This document shows, one piece after another, positions 8,877 to 18,633 of a stretch of 64,000 nt of DNA (its first letter is position 1; the number at the start of each line of letters is the position of its first letter). A program made the translations under genes and the position numbers. The notes beneath the pieces were generated by a model. The model searched no databases. It was not told the DNA's origin and saw only the letters and a list, made by a program, of their open reading frames with translations. This stretch comes from a gamma proteobacterium symbiont of Stewartia floridana. GTDB taxonomy: Bacteria > Pseudomonadota > Gammaproteobacteria > Chromatiales > Chromatiaceae. The stretch is taken from contig NAUB01000018.1 in NCBI GenBank assembly GCA_003676145.1, positions 174,532 through 238,531 of the forward strand. The letters run 5' to 3'.

Positions 8877-10283
8877 ATGTCTGAATCTGCCTATCCAGAA
8901 GAGCTCGCTGTCTATCCGGAAGTCGAACAGCGGGCGATCAAGGTACCACCCCATTCAAGCCAGGCTGAGCAATCGGTTCTTGGCGGATTGCTGCTGGATA
9001 ATGCCAGTTGGGACAAGGTTGCGGATCTGGTGGTGGATGGGGATTTCTACCGCAAAGAGCATCGTTTGATCTTCAGCGCCATCGCTGCACAGGCTGAGGA
9101 TAATCAGCCTTTCGATGTGGTGACCCTGGCAGAGCATCTGGAACGTAAAGAGGAACTTCAGGATGCCGGTGGCTTGCCCTATCTGGTACGCCTTGCGGAA
9201 GAGACGCCGAGTGCTGCAAACATAAAATCCTATGCCGGGATCGTGCGTGAGTATTCGGTCATGCGCCAGCTGATCTCAGTCGGTACCGATATCTCCGACA
9301 GTGCGTTTCATCCCCAGGGACGTAAGGCTGAAGAGCTGCTTGATGTGGCCGAACGCAAGGTTTTCGAGATCGCCGAACAGACCAGCAAGGGGAAGGGTGG
9401 ATTCACACCCATCAAGTCTCTGCTGACCAAGGCGGTTGACCGGATTGAAACCCTGTTCCAACAGGATGAACCGATCACCGGTATCAGCACCGGCTTTTCC
9501 GACTTCGATCAGATGACCTCCGGTCTGCAGCATGCGGACCTGATTATTGTTGCCGGCCGTCCCTCGATGGGTAAGACCACCTTTGCCATGAACATTGCCG
9601 AGAATGTGGCCATTCAGGCGGGCAAGGCGGTGGCCGTCTACAGTATGGAGATGCCGGGTGACGCCCTGGCGATGCGTATGATGTCCTCCCTGGGGCGTAT
9701 CGATCAGCTGCGGGTGCGCACCGGTAAGCTGGAGGATGAGGAGTGGCCGAGACTCTCATCCGCAGTCAGTATGCTGGCTGAAACCAGGCTCTATATCGAC
9801 GATACTCCGGCCATGTCTCCCACCGAGGTACGTGCCAGAGCGCGTCGCCTGAAACGGGAGCATGATGATCTCGGACTGATTGTGATCGACTATCTGCAGT
9901 TGATGCAGGCACCTGGAGAAGGGGAGAACCGGACCAATGAGATCTCCGCCATCTCCCGCTCCCTGAAGGCATTGGCAAAGGAGTTGGACGTGCCGGTGAT
10001 CGCTCTGTCTCAGCTCAACCGCAGTCTTGAGCAGAGAACCAACAAGCGGCCGATCATGTCCGATCTGCGTGAGTCCGGTGCGATCGAGCAGGATGCGGAT
10101 CTGATCGTCTTCATCTATCGGGATGAGGTCTATAACGAAGACAGTCCGGACAAAGGCATTGCCGAGATCATCATCGGCAAGCAGCGTAATGGTCCGATTG
10201 GAACCACACGCCTGACCTTTCTTGGTAAATACACCAAATTTGAAAACTATACGGAAGATATCTACGGCGACGAGGGGTATTGA
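8877..10283 (+). CDS. dnaB: replicative DNA helicase DnaB
   Basis: Hexameric 5'-to-3' helicase at the replication fork. The 468 residues have the N-terminal primase-interacting domain (SSQAEQSVLGGLLLDN near 28-43) and the RecA-like C-terminal domain with Walker A GRPSMGKTT near 227-235, Walker B LIVIDYLQLM near 335-345 and QLNRSLEQR. No intein insertion is seen, and length is normal. TGA overlaps the ATG of alr (TGATG), so downstream genes are translationally coupled. A dnaB-alr order is common in Gammaproteobacteria. Confidence 0.97.
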   Translation: MSESAYPEELAVYPEVEQRAIKVPPHSSQAEQSVLGGLLLDNASWDKVADLVVDGDFYRKEHRLIFSAIAAQAEDNQPFDVVTLAEHLERKEELQDAGGLPYLVRLAEETPSAANIKSYAGIVREYSVMRQLISVGTDISDSAFHPQGRKAEELLDVAERKVFEIAEQTSKGKGGFTPIKSLLTKAVDRIETLFQQDEPITGISTGFSDFDQMTSGLQHADLIIVAGRPSMGKTTFAMNIAENVAIQAGKAVAVYSMEMPGDALAMRMMSSLGRIDQLRVRTGKLEDEEWPRLSSAVSMLAETRLYIDDTPAMSPTEVRARARRLKREHDDLGLIVIDYLQLMQAPGEGENRTNEISAISRSLKALAKELDVPVIALSQLNRSLEQRTNKRPIMSDLRESGAIEQDADLIVFIYRDEVYNEDSPDKGIAEIIIGKQRNGPIGTTRLTFLGKYTKFENYTEDIYGDEGY

Positions 10284-11380
10284 TGGAGTTTGCGCCGCAG
10301 GCATCGATCGATCATGCTGCCCTGAGGCACAATCTGAGAGTTGCCCGAAAAGCCGCTGAAACGAGCCGAATCTGGGCGGTCATCAAAGCGGATGGCTACG
10401 GCCATGGACTGTTGCGGGTTGCCGAGGCTCTGCAGGAAGCGGATGGGCTTGCCGTGGCACGGCTCGATGAAGCCCTGGCACTCAGACAGCAGGGTGTGGT
10501 CAGGCCCCTGTTGGTGCTCTCAGCCTGTATCAGTCGATCGGATTTCGAACAGGCGATCGCCGCAGACCTGCAGGTGGTCGTGCATCATCGGGATCAGTTG
10601 GCTGTTTTAGCGTCCCTCTCCTCGACCAGCCAGCGGCTATCTGTCTGGCTGAAGCTCGACAGCGGCATGCACAGATTGGGATTTACACCTGATGAGCTCG
10701 AGCAGAGCCTGGCGCAACTCAAGGCTCTGCCGGTTGTTGCTGATATCAATCTGATGAGCCATCTGGCGAATGGGGATGACCCGGAAGATCCTCTGACGGC
10801 GATCCAGTGTGAACAGCTGATGCAGATCGATCCATCCCCTTACAAAGCGCGCTCCCTGGCAAATTCAGCCGGGCTGTTGGCCAATCCGGCTACCCATCTT
10901 GATTGGGTGCGGCCCGGTATCATGTTGTATGGTGCTTCCCCCTTCATCAATACAACCGCCGCAGAGCTGGGACTGCAACCGGTGATGACCCTGAGCAGTC
11001 GTGTGATTGCGGTGAAATCGTGTCAGGCGGGTGATGCTATCGGCTACGGGGGGAGTTATGTCTGTCCTGAAGCCATGCCGGTGGCCGTGGTCGCGATTGG
11101 TTATGGGGACGGTTATCCACGTCATGCGCCGAACGGTACGCCGGTGCTGGTCGATGGGATTCGCCTGCCGCTGGTGGGACGGGTTTCGATGGACATGCTG
11201 TGTGTCGATGCCAGGGCGCAGAGCGGAATCAAGGTTGGCGATGAAGTGGTGCTGTGGGGAGAGGGCTTGCCGGTGGAGGAGATCGCCCGGCAGGCGGGCA
11301 GCATCGCCTATGAATTGCTCTGCGGTGTCAAACGACGGGTTCGATTTCATGATCTCAATCGCCAGCAGCGGGAGGCGTAA
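10283..11380 (+). CDS. alr: alanine racemase
   Basis: PLP enzyme converting L-alanine to D-alanine for peptidoglycan. The 365 residues contain the PLP lysine in WAVIKADGYGHG (K35), the substrate region GMHRLGF, RPGIMLYG near 210-220, and the second catalytic base in the GYGGSY segment, followed by GRVSMDM. Length matches single-domain bacterial racemases. ATG 10283 shares a base with the dnaB stop; a TTG three bases upstream is less likely. The next gene, radA, also starts on its stop codon. Confidence 0.97.
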   Translation: MEFAPQASIDHAALRHNLRVARKAAETSRIWAVIKADGYGHGLLRVAEALQEADGLAVARLDEALALRQQGVVRPLLVLSACISRSDFEQAIAADLQVVVHHRDQLAVLASLSSTSQRLSVWLKLDSGMHRLGFTPDELEQSLAQLKALPVVADINLMSHLANGDDPEDPLTAIQCEQLMQIDPSPYKARSLANSAGLLANPATHLDWVRPGIMLYGASPFINTTAAELGLQPVMTLSSRVIAVKSCQAGDAIGYGGSYVCPEAMPVAVVAIGYGDGYPRHAPNGTPVLVDGIRLPLVGRVSMDMLCVDARAQSGIKVGDEVVLWGEGLPVEEIARQAGSIAYELLCGVKRRVRFHDLNRQQREA

Positions 11381-12753
11381 TGGCACAGGGCGGTAAAAAA
11401 GCGGCGAAAACCCAATATGTCTGCAGTGCCTGTGGTGCCAGTTTTGCCAAATGGTCCGGTCAGTGTTCCGAGTGCCACTCCTGGAATGTGCTGGAGGAGA
11501 GCCTGGCCCCGACCACATCCCCCAAGGGACGCTTTGCCGGTTATGCGGGAACCGGTGGTCAGCAGGTGATGCCGTTGACCGAGGTTGAGATCGAGCATGA
11601 GGCCCGTACCACCACCGACAGCGCGGAACTCGATCGGGTGCTGGGTGGTGGTTTGGTCGAAGGTTCGGTGGTGCTGATTGGTGGTGATCCCGGTATCGGC
11701 AAGTCAACGCTGCTGATTCAGACCCTGGCCAGACTCTCTGTGAACATGCGCTCTCTATACGTGTCCGGCGAAGAGTCTCCGCGTCAGATATCGCTGCGTG
11801 CGAAACGACTCGATCTGGCGGTCGACAAGTTGAAACTGTTACCCGAAACCTGTGTTGAGCGGATTATCGCGGTCGCCGAGCAGGAGAAGCCCCAGGTGAT
11901 GGTGTTGGATTCCATTCAGACCATGTATACCGAACTGCTGCAGTCGGCACCGGGCTCCGTCTCCCAGGTGCGGGAGGCGACGGCGCAACTGGTGCACTAC
12001 GCCAAGCGCACCGGTACCGCACTGTTCCTGGTTGGCCACGTGACGAAGGAGGGCAGCCTGGCCGGACCCAGGGTGCTGGAGCACATGGTGGATACGGTAC
12101 TCTATTTCGAAGGGGAGTCGGGGAGTCAGTTTCGTCTGATTCGTACCATCAAGAATCGCTTTGGTGCGGTCAATGAACTGGGCATGTTTGCCATGACCGA
12201 CAAGGGTTTGAAGGCGGTCAGCAACCCCTCCGCCATATTTCTGTCGCGCCAGGCGGAGCAGGTGCCGGGCAGTGTGATTCTGGTGACCCGTGAGGGAACC
12301 CGCCCGCTGCTGGTCGAGGTTCAGGCGCTGGTGGATGAGAGTCCCCTGGCCAATCCACGACGAATCACCCTGGGACTGGAGCAGAACCGACTCTCCATGT
12401 TGCTGGCAGTGCTCCATCGGCATGGCGGTATCGGCATGTTCGACCAGGATGTCTATGTGAATGTGGTCGGTGGCGTGCGGATCACGGAGACCGCATCCGA
12501 TCTGGCGGTGTTGATGGCAGCCCTCTCCAGTTTCCGCAACCGACCACTCGATCAAGGGTTGGTGGTATTCGGTGAATTGGGGCTGACCGGGGAGATCAGG
12601 CCGGTTCCAAACGGACCGGAACGGTTGCGTGAAGCGGCGAAACACGGTTTCAAACGGGCGGTGGTGCCCAAGGCCAACGCCCCGAAACAACCTATTGAAG
12701 GCCTCGAAGTGGTTCCGGTTGAGACCCTGGCTGAGGTTCTGGAGATTACTTGA
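11380..12753 (+). CDS. radA: DNA repair protein RadA
   Basis: RecA-related branch-migration helicase for recombination intermediates. The 457 residues begin with a C4 zinc finger (C15, C18, C29, C32), then Walker A GGDPGIGKST near 101-110, the RadA-specific KNRFG motif near 253, and a C-terminal Lon-like domain ending in a region like RPVPNGPERLREAAKHG. The ATG overlaps the alr TAA (TAATG). A PilZ gene converges 24 bases downstream; a weak six-base hairpin (AGACGG/CCGTCT) overlaps both stop codons. Confidence 0.97.
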   Translation: MAQGGKKAAKTQYVCSACGASFAKWSGQCSECHSWNVLEESLAPTTSPKGRFAGYAGTGGQQVMPLTEVEIEHEARTTTDSAELDRVLGGGLVEGSVVLIGGDPGIGKSTLLIQTLARLSVNMRSLYVSGEESPRQISLRAKRLDLAVDKLKLLPETCVERIIAVAEQEKPQVMVLDSIQTMYTELLQSAPGSVSQVREATAQLVHYAKRTGTALFLVGHVTKEGSLAGPRVLEHMVDTVLYFEGESGSQFRLIRTIKNRFGAVNELGMFAMTDKGLKAVSNPSAIFLSRQAEQVPGSVILVTREGTRPLLVEVQALVDESPLANPRRITLGLEQNRLSMLLAVLHRHGGIGMFDQDVYVNVVGGVRITETASDLAVLMAALSSFRNRPLDQGLVVFGELGLTGEIRPVPNGPERLREAAKHGFKRAVVPKANAPKQPIEGLEVVPVETLAEVLEIT

Positions 12754-12776
12754 GACGGCAGTAGCACGCAGCCCGT

Positions 12777-13142
12777 CTAGCCGAGGGCTTCCAGATCTCT
12801 CTGCAGGATGATGTCGTCACCGATGTTCAGCTCAACCAGGCGGCGCAGCAGTGAGATGCTGATCATATCGATCTCTTCACAGAGCAGACCGAGCTGATCC
12901 TTTTCCACATGGGCGCAACTGGCCAACATCGAAATGGTGCCCCCATCGCCCAACAGCACTTTCAGGGTGACGCTCTCTCCCACCTCGGGTGACCAGGCTG
13001 CCGGTATCTTAGCCAGGGCGCCTTTCAAGGAGATATCGATCAATTCCGTTTCATAGTTTCCGCTGCTGGTTTCAAGGCTGGCCCGGGCGTCGAAAATGAT
13101 GCGGTGAAAACGTCTGCGCTCTTTGTTTTCGTGATCACTCAT
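12777..13142 (-). CDS. PilZ-domain protein, putative c-di-GMP receptor
   Basis: A 121-residue cytoplasmic protein with the PilZ pattern: ERRRFHR near residues 8-14 supplying the arginine motif, and IDISLKGALAK near 36-46 matching the D/N-x-S-x-x-G loop. Such domains bind cyclic di-GMP and act on motility, adhesion or polysaccharide machines. It lies ten bases downstream of the FHA gene on the same strand and next to the flagellar regulator flrA on the other strand, so a motility link is plausible but inferred. Confidence 0.8.
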   Translation of the reverse strand: MSDHENKERRRFHRIIFDARASLETSSGNYETELIDISLKGALAKIPAAWSPEVGESVTLKVLLGDGGTISMLASCAHVEKDQLGLLCEEIDMISISLLRRLVELNIGDDIILQRDLEALG

Positions 13143-13151
13143 AATTGGCTC

Positions 13152-13793
13152 TTAGGCGTGAAACTGCATCTGTGTGCCGCCCACTTCGATCAAATCCCCG
13201 TCATTCAGCAGCTGGCCCTGATCGGCAAGGGGCTGCTTGTTGACTGTGGGCGGATTGATCCCTTCGAGAAAGGAGATGTAGTACCCCTCTTCGCGGCGGG
13301 CGATCATGGCGCAATCCCCACCGGTATGGCCGATGCGGGTCATGTGGCGGTGTAGCGAGATTATGCGGCCGAAATTGTCGCCATTGACAATCTGCAGCAC
13401 ACTGGAGGAAGAGTCCTCTTCCTCCTCAACATCATCTTCTGTTTCTGCCTTGGGTTGTTCGTCTGCAGCGGCAGGGGAGAGCGTAAGATCCGCTCCCAGT
13501 TCCATTACATCCTCAGCAAAGGTCAGGGTGTGCTTGCCGATCTGTATGACATCACCATGATGAAGATTGATCTCTTCGGTCTTTTCATGGTTGACCAGTA
13601 CCGGAAATTCTTCATCCTGAGCTTCCAGGCGATAGACATCGCCGGATTCGGTGATGGTGGCTTGCAGTGGTGCGATGGCCAGGCTATCGATGGAGATGGC
13701 GCAGTCCGGATCGCGACCGATCTTGGTGGAATCGGCCTCAAGGTGAAAAACGTCGATAACTCGACCTTTGAAGGAGAGGGTTAGTTTTGGCAT
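13152..13793 (-). CDS. double FHA-domain protein
   Basis: A 213-residue cytoplasmic protein with two forkhead-associated domains joined by an acidic linker. The first (about 1-95) has STKIGRDPDCAISID. The second (about 125-213) has MTRIGHTGGDCAMIA and ends in the beta-strand LIEVGGTQMQF. FHA domains bind phosphothreonine peptides, but no Ser/Thr kinase is encoded in the window. It probably forms an operon with the PilZ gene downstream. Function unknown. Confidence 0.75.
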   Translation of the reverse strand: MPKLTLSFKGRVIDVFHLEADSTKIGRDPDCAISIDSLAIAPLQATITESGDVYRLEAQDEEFPVLVNHEKTEEINLHHGDVIQIGKHTLTFAEDVMELGADLTLSPAAADEQPKAETEDDVEEEEDSSSSVLQIVNGDNFGRIISLHRHMTRIGHTGGDCAMIARREEGYYISFLEGINPPTVNKQPLADQGQLLNDGDLIEVGGTQMQFHA

Positions 13794-14076
13794 GGAGCTA
13801 TTTTAGATACAACCTGTACAAATGTAAGTATATATCCAATTTTATTGGTAAATCACTAGTTAACCCACTTTCTAATTCCCATTCTGGGAATTAAAATACT
13901 GTATGGAAAAGATATCAATTGCATACTATTTTTCTGCTAAACTTATTTAATTACAATATCTTAATGGAACTTGTTTAATTAAAATCTTGGATCGACGTAA
14001 TTTTGACATTTTGCAAAAATGCTGCTTAACTTCGCACCATTGCTACGAAATTCACACCGCAATTAGGGCCTGATGA

Positions 14077-15549
14077 ATGGGGCAGAGTTCTGACAAAGAC
14101 GGTTCAGTGTTTCCTAATCTCTGTATTTATCTTTTCGATCAAGACGATCAGCGTCAAAATTATCTACAGCACATTCTGAGCTTTGTTGAAGGGGATGTGG
14201 TTGTGGTTGATGACATCTCTCAGATCGAACTCAGTGATCAGAGTCGGTATACCTGTGTGTCTGTGATGGTTGGCGCCGGAGAGGGGCGTGATAAGCAACT
14301 GGCGGTGGTCAAGGATCTTGCCGTGAGTCATCCCTATCTGCCGGTATTTCAAATCTATGATGAGCAGGAGGGTGCACCTCAACTGTTTGAGGGTATGGAA
14401 AATGTCATCGGCAGTTTCAGGCTGCCCACCCTCTACGACGATCTTATGGCGTTGGCTCACAAGGCGCAGGTGTTTCAGGAGCTGAAGAACCCTGAAGCGG
14501 GCAGTTCCCGCCCGGTGGAGTTGTTCCGCAGTCTCTCCGGTAGCAGTCGCGCGACACGCCAGGTCAACAAGATGATCGAACAGGTTGCCGATTCCGAGGC
14601 GACGGTTCTGATTCTTGGTGAGTCGGGCACCGGTAAAGAGGTGGTTGCCCGTAAACTCCATTTTCACTCGGTTCGCCGTGGCAAACCCTTTGTTCCGGTG
14701 AATTGTGGCGCGATTCCGGGTGATCTGCTGGAAAGCGAGTTGTTTGGTCACGAAAAGGGGGCGTTTACCGGGGCAATCAGCGCCCGTCAGGGACGTTTTG
14801 AGATGGCCGAGGGTGGCACGCTGTTTCTCGATGAGATCGGTGATATGAGCATGCCGATGCAGGTAAAACTGCTGAGAGTCCTGCAGGAGCGTTCATTTGA
14901 ACGTGTCGGCAGCAACAAGACCATTCCCTGTAATGTGCGGATCATCGCCGCGACTCACCGTAATCTCGAATCTGCGATCAAAAACGGTGATTTTCGTGAA
15001 GACCTCTTCTATCGTCTCAACGTTTTCCCGATTGAGATGCCACCGCTCAGGGATCGGGTTGAAGATATACCGGTGCTGGTGAATGACCTGATCCACCGGA
15101 TCGAGAATGAGAAGCGGGGTTCAGTGAGATTGACTCCTGCAGCCATTGCGGCTTTGAGTCACTACCGCTGGCCCGGAAATGTCAGGGAACTGGCCAATCT
15201 GATCGAACGCTTGGCGATCCTCTATCCCTACGGAGTCGTGGATATGGGGGAGCTGCCGGAGAAGTTCAAACCGGCGGCTGAATTGATCGATACCACCAAG
15301 CTGCCGCAGGTCAGTCTGGAGGGGGATGAGCCTGGCACAACCCAGAATGCGCCAAGGTTGCCGAATGACGGCATCGACCTGAAGGCCCACCTCAACTCAC
15401 TCGAGCAGAGTCTCATTCAACAGGCCCTGGATGAGTCGGACGGTATCGTTGCCCATGCTGCAAAACGCCTGCATATGCGTCGTACCACCCTGGTGGAGAA
15501 GTTACGGAAATATGGCCTTCAGCGTCAAACAGAGTCGACGGGAATTTGA
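14077..15549 (+). CDS. flrA: sigma-54-dependent flagellar master regulator FlrA/FleQ
   Basis: Master activator of the polar flagellar cascade. The 490 residues hold an N-terminal FleQ-type receiver-like domain (about 13-125) without a clear phospho-acceptor motif, an AAA+ domain with Walker A GESGTGKE near 181-188 and the sigma-54 contact motif GAFTGA near 229-234, and a C-terminal Fis-type helix-turn-helix ([14 protein letters not shown] near 458-471). Family members bind c-di-GMP and work with FleN/FlhG. The next gene, flrB, has an excellent sigma-54 promoter, the expected FlrA target. The ATG follows a roughly 280-base AT-rich upstream region. Confidence 0.93.
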   Translation: MGQSSDKDGSVFPNLCIYLFDQDDQRQNYLQHILSFVEGDVVVVDDISQIELSDQSRYTCVSVMVGAGEGRDKQLAVVKDLAVSHPYLPVFQIYDEQEGAPQLFEGMENVIGSFRLPTLYDDLMALAHKAQVFQELKNPEAGSSRPVELFRSLSGSSRATRQVNKMIEQVADSEATVLILGESGTGKEVVARKLHFHSVRRGKPFVPVNCGAIPGDLLESELFGHEKGAFTGAISARQGRFEMAEGGTLFLDEIGDMSMPMQVKLLRVLQERSFERVGSNKTIPCNVRIIAATHRNLESAIKNGDFREDLFYRLNVFPIEMPPLRDRVEDIPVLVNDLIHRIENEKRGSVRLTPAAIAALSHYRWPGNVRELANLIERLAILYPYGVVDMGELPEKFKPAAELIDTTKLPQVSLEGDEPGTTQNAPRLPNDGIDLKAHLNSLEQSLIQQALDESDGIVAHAAKRLHMRRTTLVEKLRKYGLQRQTESTGI

Positions 15550-15602
15550 CGTCTCTTCAGTTTATAATTCATAACCTACTGAAAATAAAGAAAAACATAA
15601 TA

Positions 15603-15619
15603 TAGGCACAAATTTTGCC
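15603..15619 (+). promoter_or_regulatory. sigma-54 promoter for flrBC
   Basis: AGGCAC-N5-TTGCC with GG at 15605-15606 and GC at 15617-15618, exactly ten bases apart, as required for the -24/-12 elements. It lies about 46 bases before the flrB GTG, matching the known FlrA-sigma54 control of flrBC. Confidence 0.8.
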
Positions 15620-15664
15620 TTATTAGTCAGTGATGAATGAAGACTGACTACAGAGGCTATCGAC

Positions 15665-16897
15665 GTGTCACCAAAACCATCACTTGCCGATCGACAACAC
15701 GCCCTTGAGGCGGCCTTCAATATGTTCAATCAGCTCTCCGAAGAGTTGACCGGCTCCTACCAACAGTTGCAATCCCAGGTTCTGGAACTGAGTCAGGAGC
15801 TGGCTGCGGCGCGTAGCGAGCGAATGGTGCAGCTGGCTGAGAAAGAGCGTTTGGCCGATCGTCTGGAAAGGTTGCTGGAGACCCTGCCAGCGGCGGTGAT
15901 CGTGCTCGATGGTGAAGAGCGGATTCGTGAATTCAACCCGGCTGCAGAACGTCTGCTGGGCAACCTGGAGGCCATGACCCCATGGCCTGAGGTGATTCGT
16001 CAAAAGGCACTGGGCGGAGTGATCAAAGGCAACGAGATGAAACTGCTCAGCGGTCATTTGCTGACACTGTCATCCAGTCGTCTGGAACAGGCGCCTGGCT
16101 ATATTCTGGTACTGGTCGATGTCACCGAAACCCGCAAGTTGCAGGAACGGCTCAACCGTCGTGAGCGGTTGACCGCCATGGGCGAAATGTCCGCTCAACT
16201 GGCCCATCAGATGCGTACCCCGCTGAGCAGCGCCTTACTCTATGCCTCCCATCTTGCCAGTGATGATCTGAATCCGGCCAAACGTCAGCAGTTTACCCTG
16301 AAGTTGAGGGATCGTTTGCAGCACATGGAGCGTCAAATTCACGACATCCTGATGTTTGCCCGGGGCGAAGACGCGGGCGATTCGCGCATTCTGCTGAGTG
16401 AGCTGCTTAAGCGTTTTTCCTCGACTGTCGAGCATGATCTGCAACAGAGTGGCGTCTCATTGGTGATCGATGACCAGAGTCAGGGAGCGGCGGTCATGTT
16501 GGGGCGTGAGGATGCCTTATTGGGTATGTTGAGCAATCTTCTGGAAAATGCAATACAGCAGGGTGCGAAGATTGTTCAGATCGCACTGCATGTTGAAGAC
16601 GAGATCGAGATTCATCTGGCCGATGATGGTAATGGCATCTCCGATGAGCTGTTACCACGAATTTTTGATCCGTTTTTCACTACCAGAAGCGGCGGCACCG
16701 GTTTAGGTCTGGCGGTGGTGCAGAATCTGGTGCTGAACCACGGTGGCGAGATTCTGGCGAGCCACTCAACCCTTGGCGGGGCACTCTTTCAAATCCATTT
16801 CCCACTTGCCTCACCGGCAATCGAGCCCCTTTCTACCGTGGGATTCAACAAAGAAAAACAGACGCTTGGCGTTGCACAGATAAGGAGCCTGTCATGA
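15665..16897 (+). CDS. flrB: flagellar two-component sensor kinase FlrB/FleS
   Basis: Histidine kinase that phosphorylates FlrC to switch on middle flagellar genes. The 410 residues are cytoplasmic (no membrane helix), with an N-terminal coiled coil (about 15-60), a PAS domain (about 70-155), a HisKA H-box AQLAHQMRTPLSS with His181, and a HATPase domain with N-box LLENAIQQ and G-boxes DDGNGIS and GGTGLGLAV. The start is GTG with an AGAGG ribosome site. The last four bases overlap flrC (ATGA), giving translational coupling with its response regulator. Confidence 0.92.
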   Translation: MSPKPSLADRQHALEAAFNMFNQLSEELTGSYQQLQSQVLELSQELAAARSERMVQLAEKERLADRLERLLETLPAAVIVLDGEERIREFNPAAERLLGNLEAMTPWPEVIRQKALGGVIKGNEMKLLSGHLLTLSSSRLEQAPGYILVLVDVTETRKLQERLNRRERLTAMGEMSAQLAHQMRTPLSSALLYASHLASDDLNPAKRQQFTLKLRDRLQHMERQIHDILMFARGEDAGDSRILLSELLKRFSSTVEHDLQQSGVSLVIDDQSQGAAVMLGREDALLGMLSNLLENAIQQGAKIVQIALHVEDEIEIHLADDGNGISDELLPRIFDPFFTTRSGGTGLGLAVVQNLVLNHGGEILASHSTLGGALFQIHFPLASPAIEPLSTVGFNKEKQTLGVAQIRSLS

Positions 16898-18234
16898 GTC
16901 AAACGACGGTGCTGATAGTAGAAGACGATCCTGCACTGCGGGAAGCGCTGAGCGATACCCTTGAACTGGCCGATTATTCGGTAGTCACCGCAGAAGATGG
17001 CAGATCGGCCCTTGAGCTGTTGAAGCAGGCGCCTGTTGGCATGGTTGTCAGTGATGTACAGATGCAACCCATGGATGGTCATACCCTGTTGCGAGAGGTC
17101 AGAAAAGGTTATCCCGAACTGCCGGTTCTGTTGATGACCGCCTATGGCAGCATCGAAAAGGCGGTAATGGCGATGCATGACGGTGCAGTCGACTATCTGG
17201 TGAAACCGTTTGAGGCGGAAGTTCTGGTCAGCAAAGTGGCGGGTAATATTCTGCCGCTGGTGGATGCCGCCGATGCGGGACCGGTTGCTGAAGACGTACG
17301 TAGCCGTGAAGTACTCGAATTGGCCCATCGGGTGGCGCAAAGCGAGGCCACAGTATTGTTGAACGGCGAGAGCGGTACGGGTAAGGAAGTCTTCGCCCGC
17401 TATATCCATCAGCATTCACCACGAAACAGTGGACCGTTTATCGCGATCAACTGTGCAGCGATTCCTGAAAACATGCTCGAAGCGGTGCTGTTCGGTTATG
17501 AAAAAGGGGCCTTTACCGGTGCCTATCAGGCCACTGCCGGTAAATTTGAACAGGCCCAGGGCGGCACCTTGTTGTTGGATGAGATCTCTGAGATGAGTCT
17601 GGCTCTGCAGGCCAAATTGCTTCGGGTACTGCAGGAGAAGGAGTTGGAAAGACTGGGCGGTCGCAAAATGATTGAACTGGATGTGCGGGTTCTGGCGACC
17701 ACCAATCGCAAGCTTCGCGAGGAGGTCTCGGCCGGTCGGTTTCGTGAAGACCTCTACTATCGCCTGAATGTCTTCCCACTGACTTTGCCACCGCTGCGTG
17801 ATCGACAACGGGATATCCTGCCGCTGGCAAACCATCTGTTGCAGAAGAGTCTGCGACCCGGCCAAAAACTGCCTCAGTTCAGCGAAGCGGCAGAGCAACA
17901 ACTCATGCTTCACCCCTGGCCCGGCAACGTTCGGGAGCTGGACAATCTGATGCAGCGCGCATTGATTCTCAATGGCAGTGGTGAGATCGGTGCCGATGAT
18001 CTCTGCTTTGAATCGACCGGGGTCGATGCCAAGCCGGAGGTGGAGCATCAGGCCGGTAACGCCGGAAAACTTCCCGATGATCTCCGTTCAGTGGAGGAGC
18101 AGATGATTCTGGATGCTCTGGGTGAAGGTGGGGTCAGCAGAAAACATGTGGCCAGTCGTCTGGGTATCAGCGAACGGACCTTGCGCTACAAGATTGCCCG
18201 TATGCGTGATGCGGGTGTGGCGATACCGGGTTAA
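16894..18234 (+). CDS. flrC: sigma-54-dependent response regulator FlrC/FleR
   Basis: Response regulator activating class III flagellar genes (basal body and hook). The 446 residues consist of a receiver domain (about 4-118) with the acidic pair EDD near 9-11 and phospho-acceptor D54 in VVSDVQM, an AAA+ domain with Walker A GESGTGKE near 159-166 and GAFTGA near 205-210, and a Fis-type helix-turn-helix (HVASRLGISERTLRYK near 419-434). It overlaps flrB by four bases. A sigma-54 promoter starts at its stop codon for the fliE operon. Confidence 0.93.
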   Translation: MSQTTVLIVEDDPALREALSDTLELADYSVVTAEDGRSALELLKQAPVGMVVSDVQMQPMDGHTLLREVRKGYPELPVLLMTAYGSIEKAVMAMHDGAVDYLVKPFEAEVLVSKVAGNILPLVDAADAGPVAEDVRSREVLELAHRVAQSEATVLLNGESGTGKEVFARYIHQHSPRNSGPFIAINCAAIPENMLEAVLFGYEKGAFTGAYQATAGKFEQAQGGTLLLDEISEMSLALQAKLLRVLQEKELERLGGRKMIELDVRVLATTNRKLREEVSAGRFREDLYYRLNVFPLTLPPLRDRQRDILPLANHLLQKSLRPGQKLPQFSEAAEQQLMLHPWPGNVRELDNLMQRALILNGSGEIGADDLCFESTGVDAKPEVEHQAGNAGKLPDDLRSVEEQMILDALGEGGVSRKHVASRLGISERTLRYKIARMRDAGVAIPG

Positions 18235-18235
18235 C

Positions 18236-18251
18236 TGGTGCGGATAGTGCA
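18236..18251 (+). promoter_or_regulatory. sigma-54 promoter for the fliE operon
   Basis: TGGTGCGG-N4-TGCA with GG at 18237-18238 and GC at 18249-18250, again ten bases apart. One mismatch in the -12 box. It sits about 40 bases before the fliE ATG, fitting FlrC control of fliEFGHIJ. Confidence 0.65.
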
Positions 18252-18289
18252 TAGACATAAGTAGTTATAAAGATAACGGAGCTTTGCTA

Positions 18290-18610
18290 ATGAACAACAG
18301 CATGAACATCGATCAAGTTTTGGCGCAAATGCGGGTGATGTCTGCTCAAGCTGCTGACAATGCACAGGAGTCACCGAAAGCCTCAGGGGCCGATTTTTCC
18401 GATCTGCTGAAGCAATCGATAGACCGGGTCAACTCGATCCAACAGGAAGCCAGTGCACTGCGCACCAGCTTTGAGAGTGGCGAGGGGGAGATGGACCTGG
18501 CTCAGGTGATGATTGCAGCACAAAAATCGAGCCTCTCTTTCGAAGCCATGGTACAGGTCCGCAACAAGCTGGTTGAGGCCTACAAAGACGTAATGAGCAT
18601 GCCAATCTAA
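18290..18610 (+). CDS. fliE: flagellar hook-basal body protein FliE
   Basis: Small protein at the junction of MS-ring and rod, exported through the flagellar type III apparatus. The 106 residues have a disordered Ala/Ser-rich N-terminus and the conserved C-terminal helices, including DLAQVMIAAQKSSLSFEAM and QVRNKLVEAYKDVMSMPI. ATG 18290 is preferred over a TTG at 18284 because a CGGAG ribosome site lies eight bases before it. First gene of fliEFGHIJ, downstream of a sigma-54 promoter. Confidence 0.95.
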   Translation: MNNSMNIDQVLAQMRVMSAQAADNAQESPKASGADFSDLLKQSIDRVNSIQQEASALRTSFESGEGEMDLAQVMIAAQKSSLSFEAMVQVRNKLVEAYKDVMSMPI

Positions 18611-18633
18611 CTGATTGAATAAGAAGGCGAAAA

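Noticed and set aside
12753..12778. Bidirectional terminator between radA and the PilZ gene
   Set aside because: Only six base pairs and no U tract on either strand.
14003..14035. TTGACA box before flrA as a sigma-70 promoter
   Set aside because: A good -35 match exists, but no acceptable -10 hexamer lies 16-18 bases downstream.
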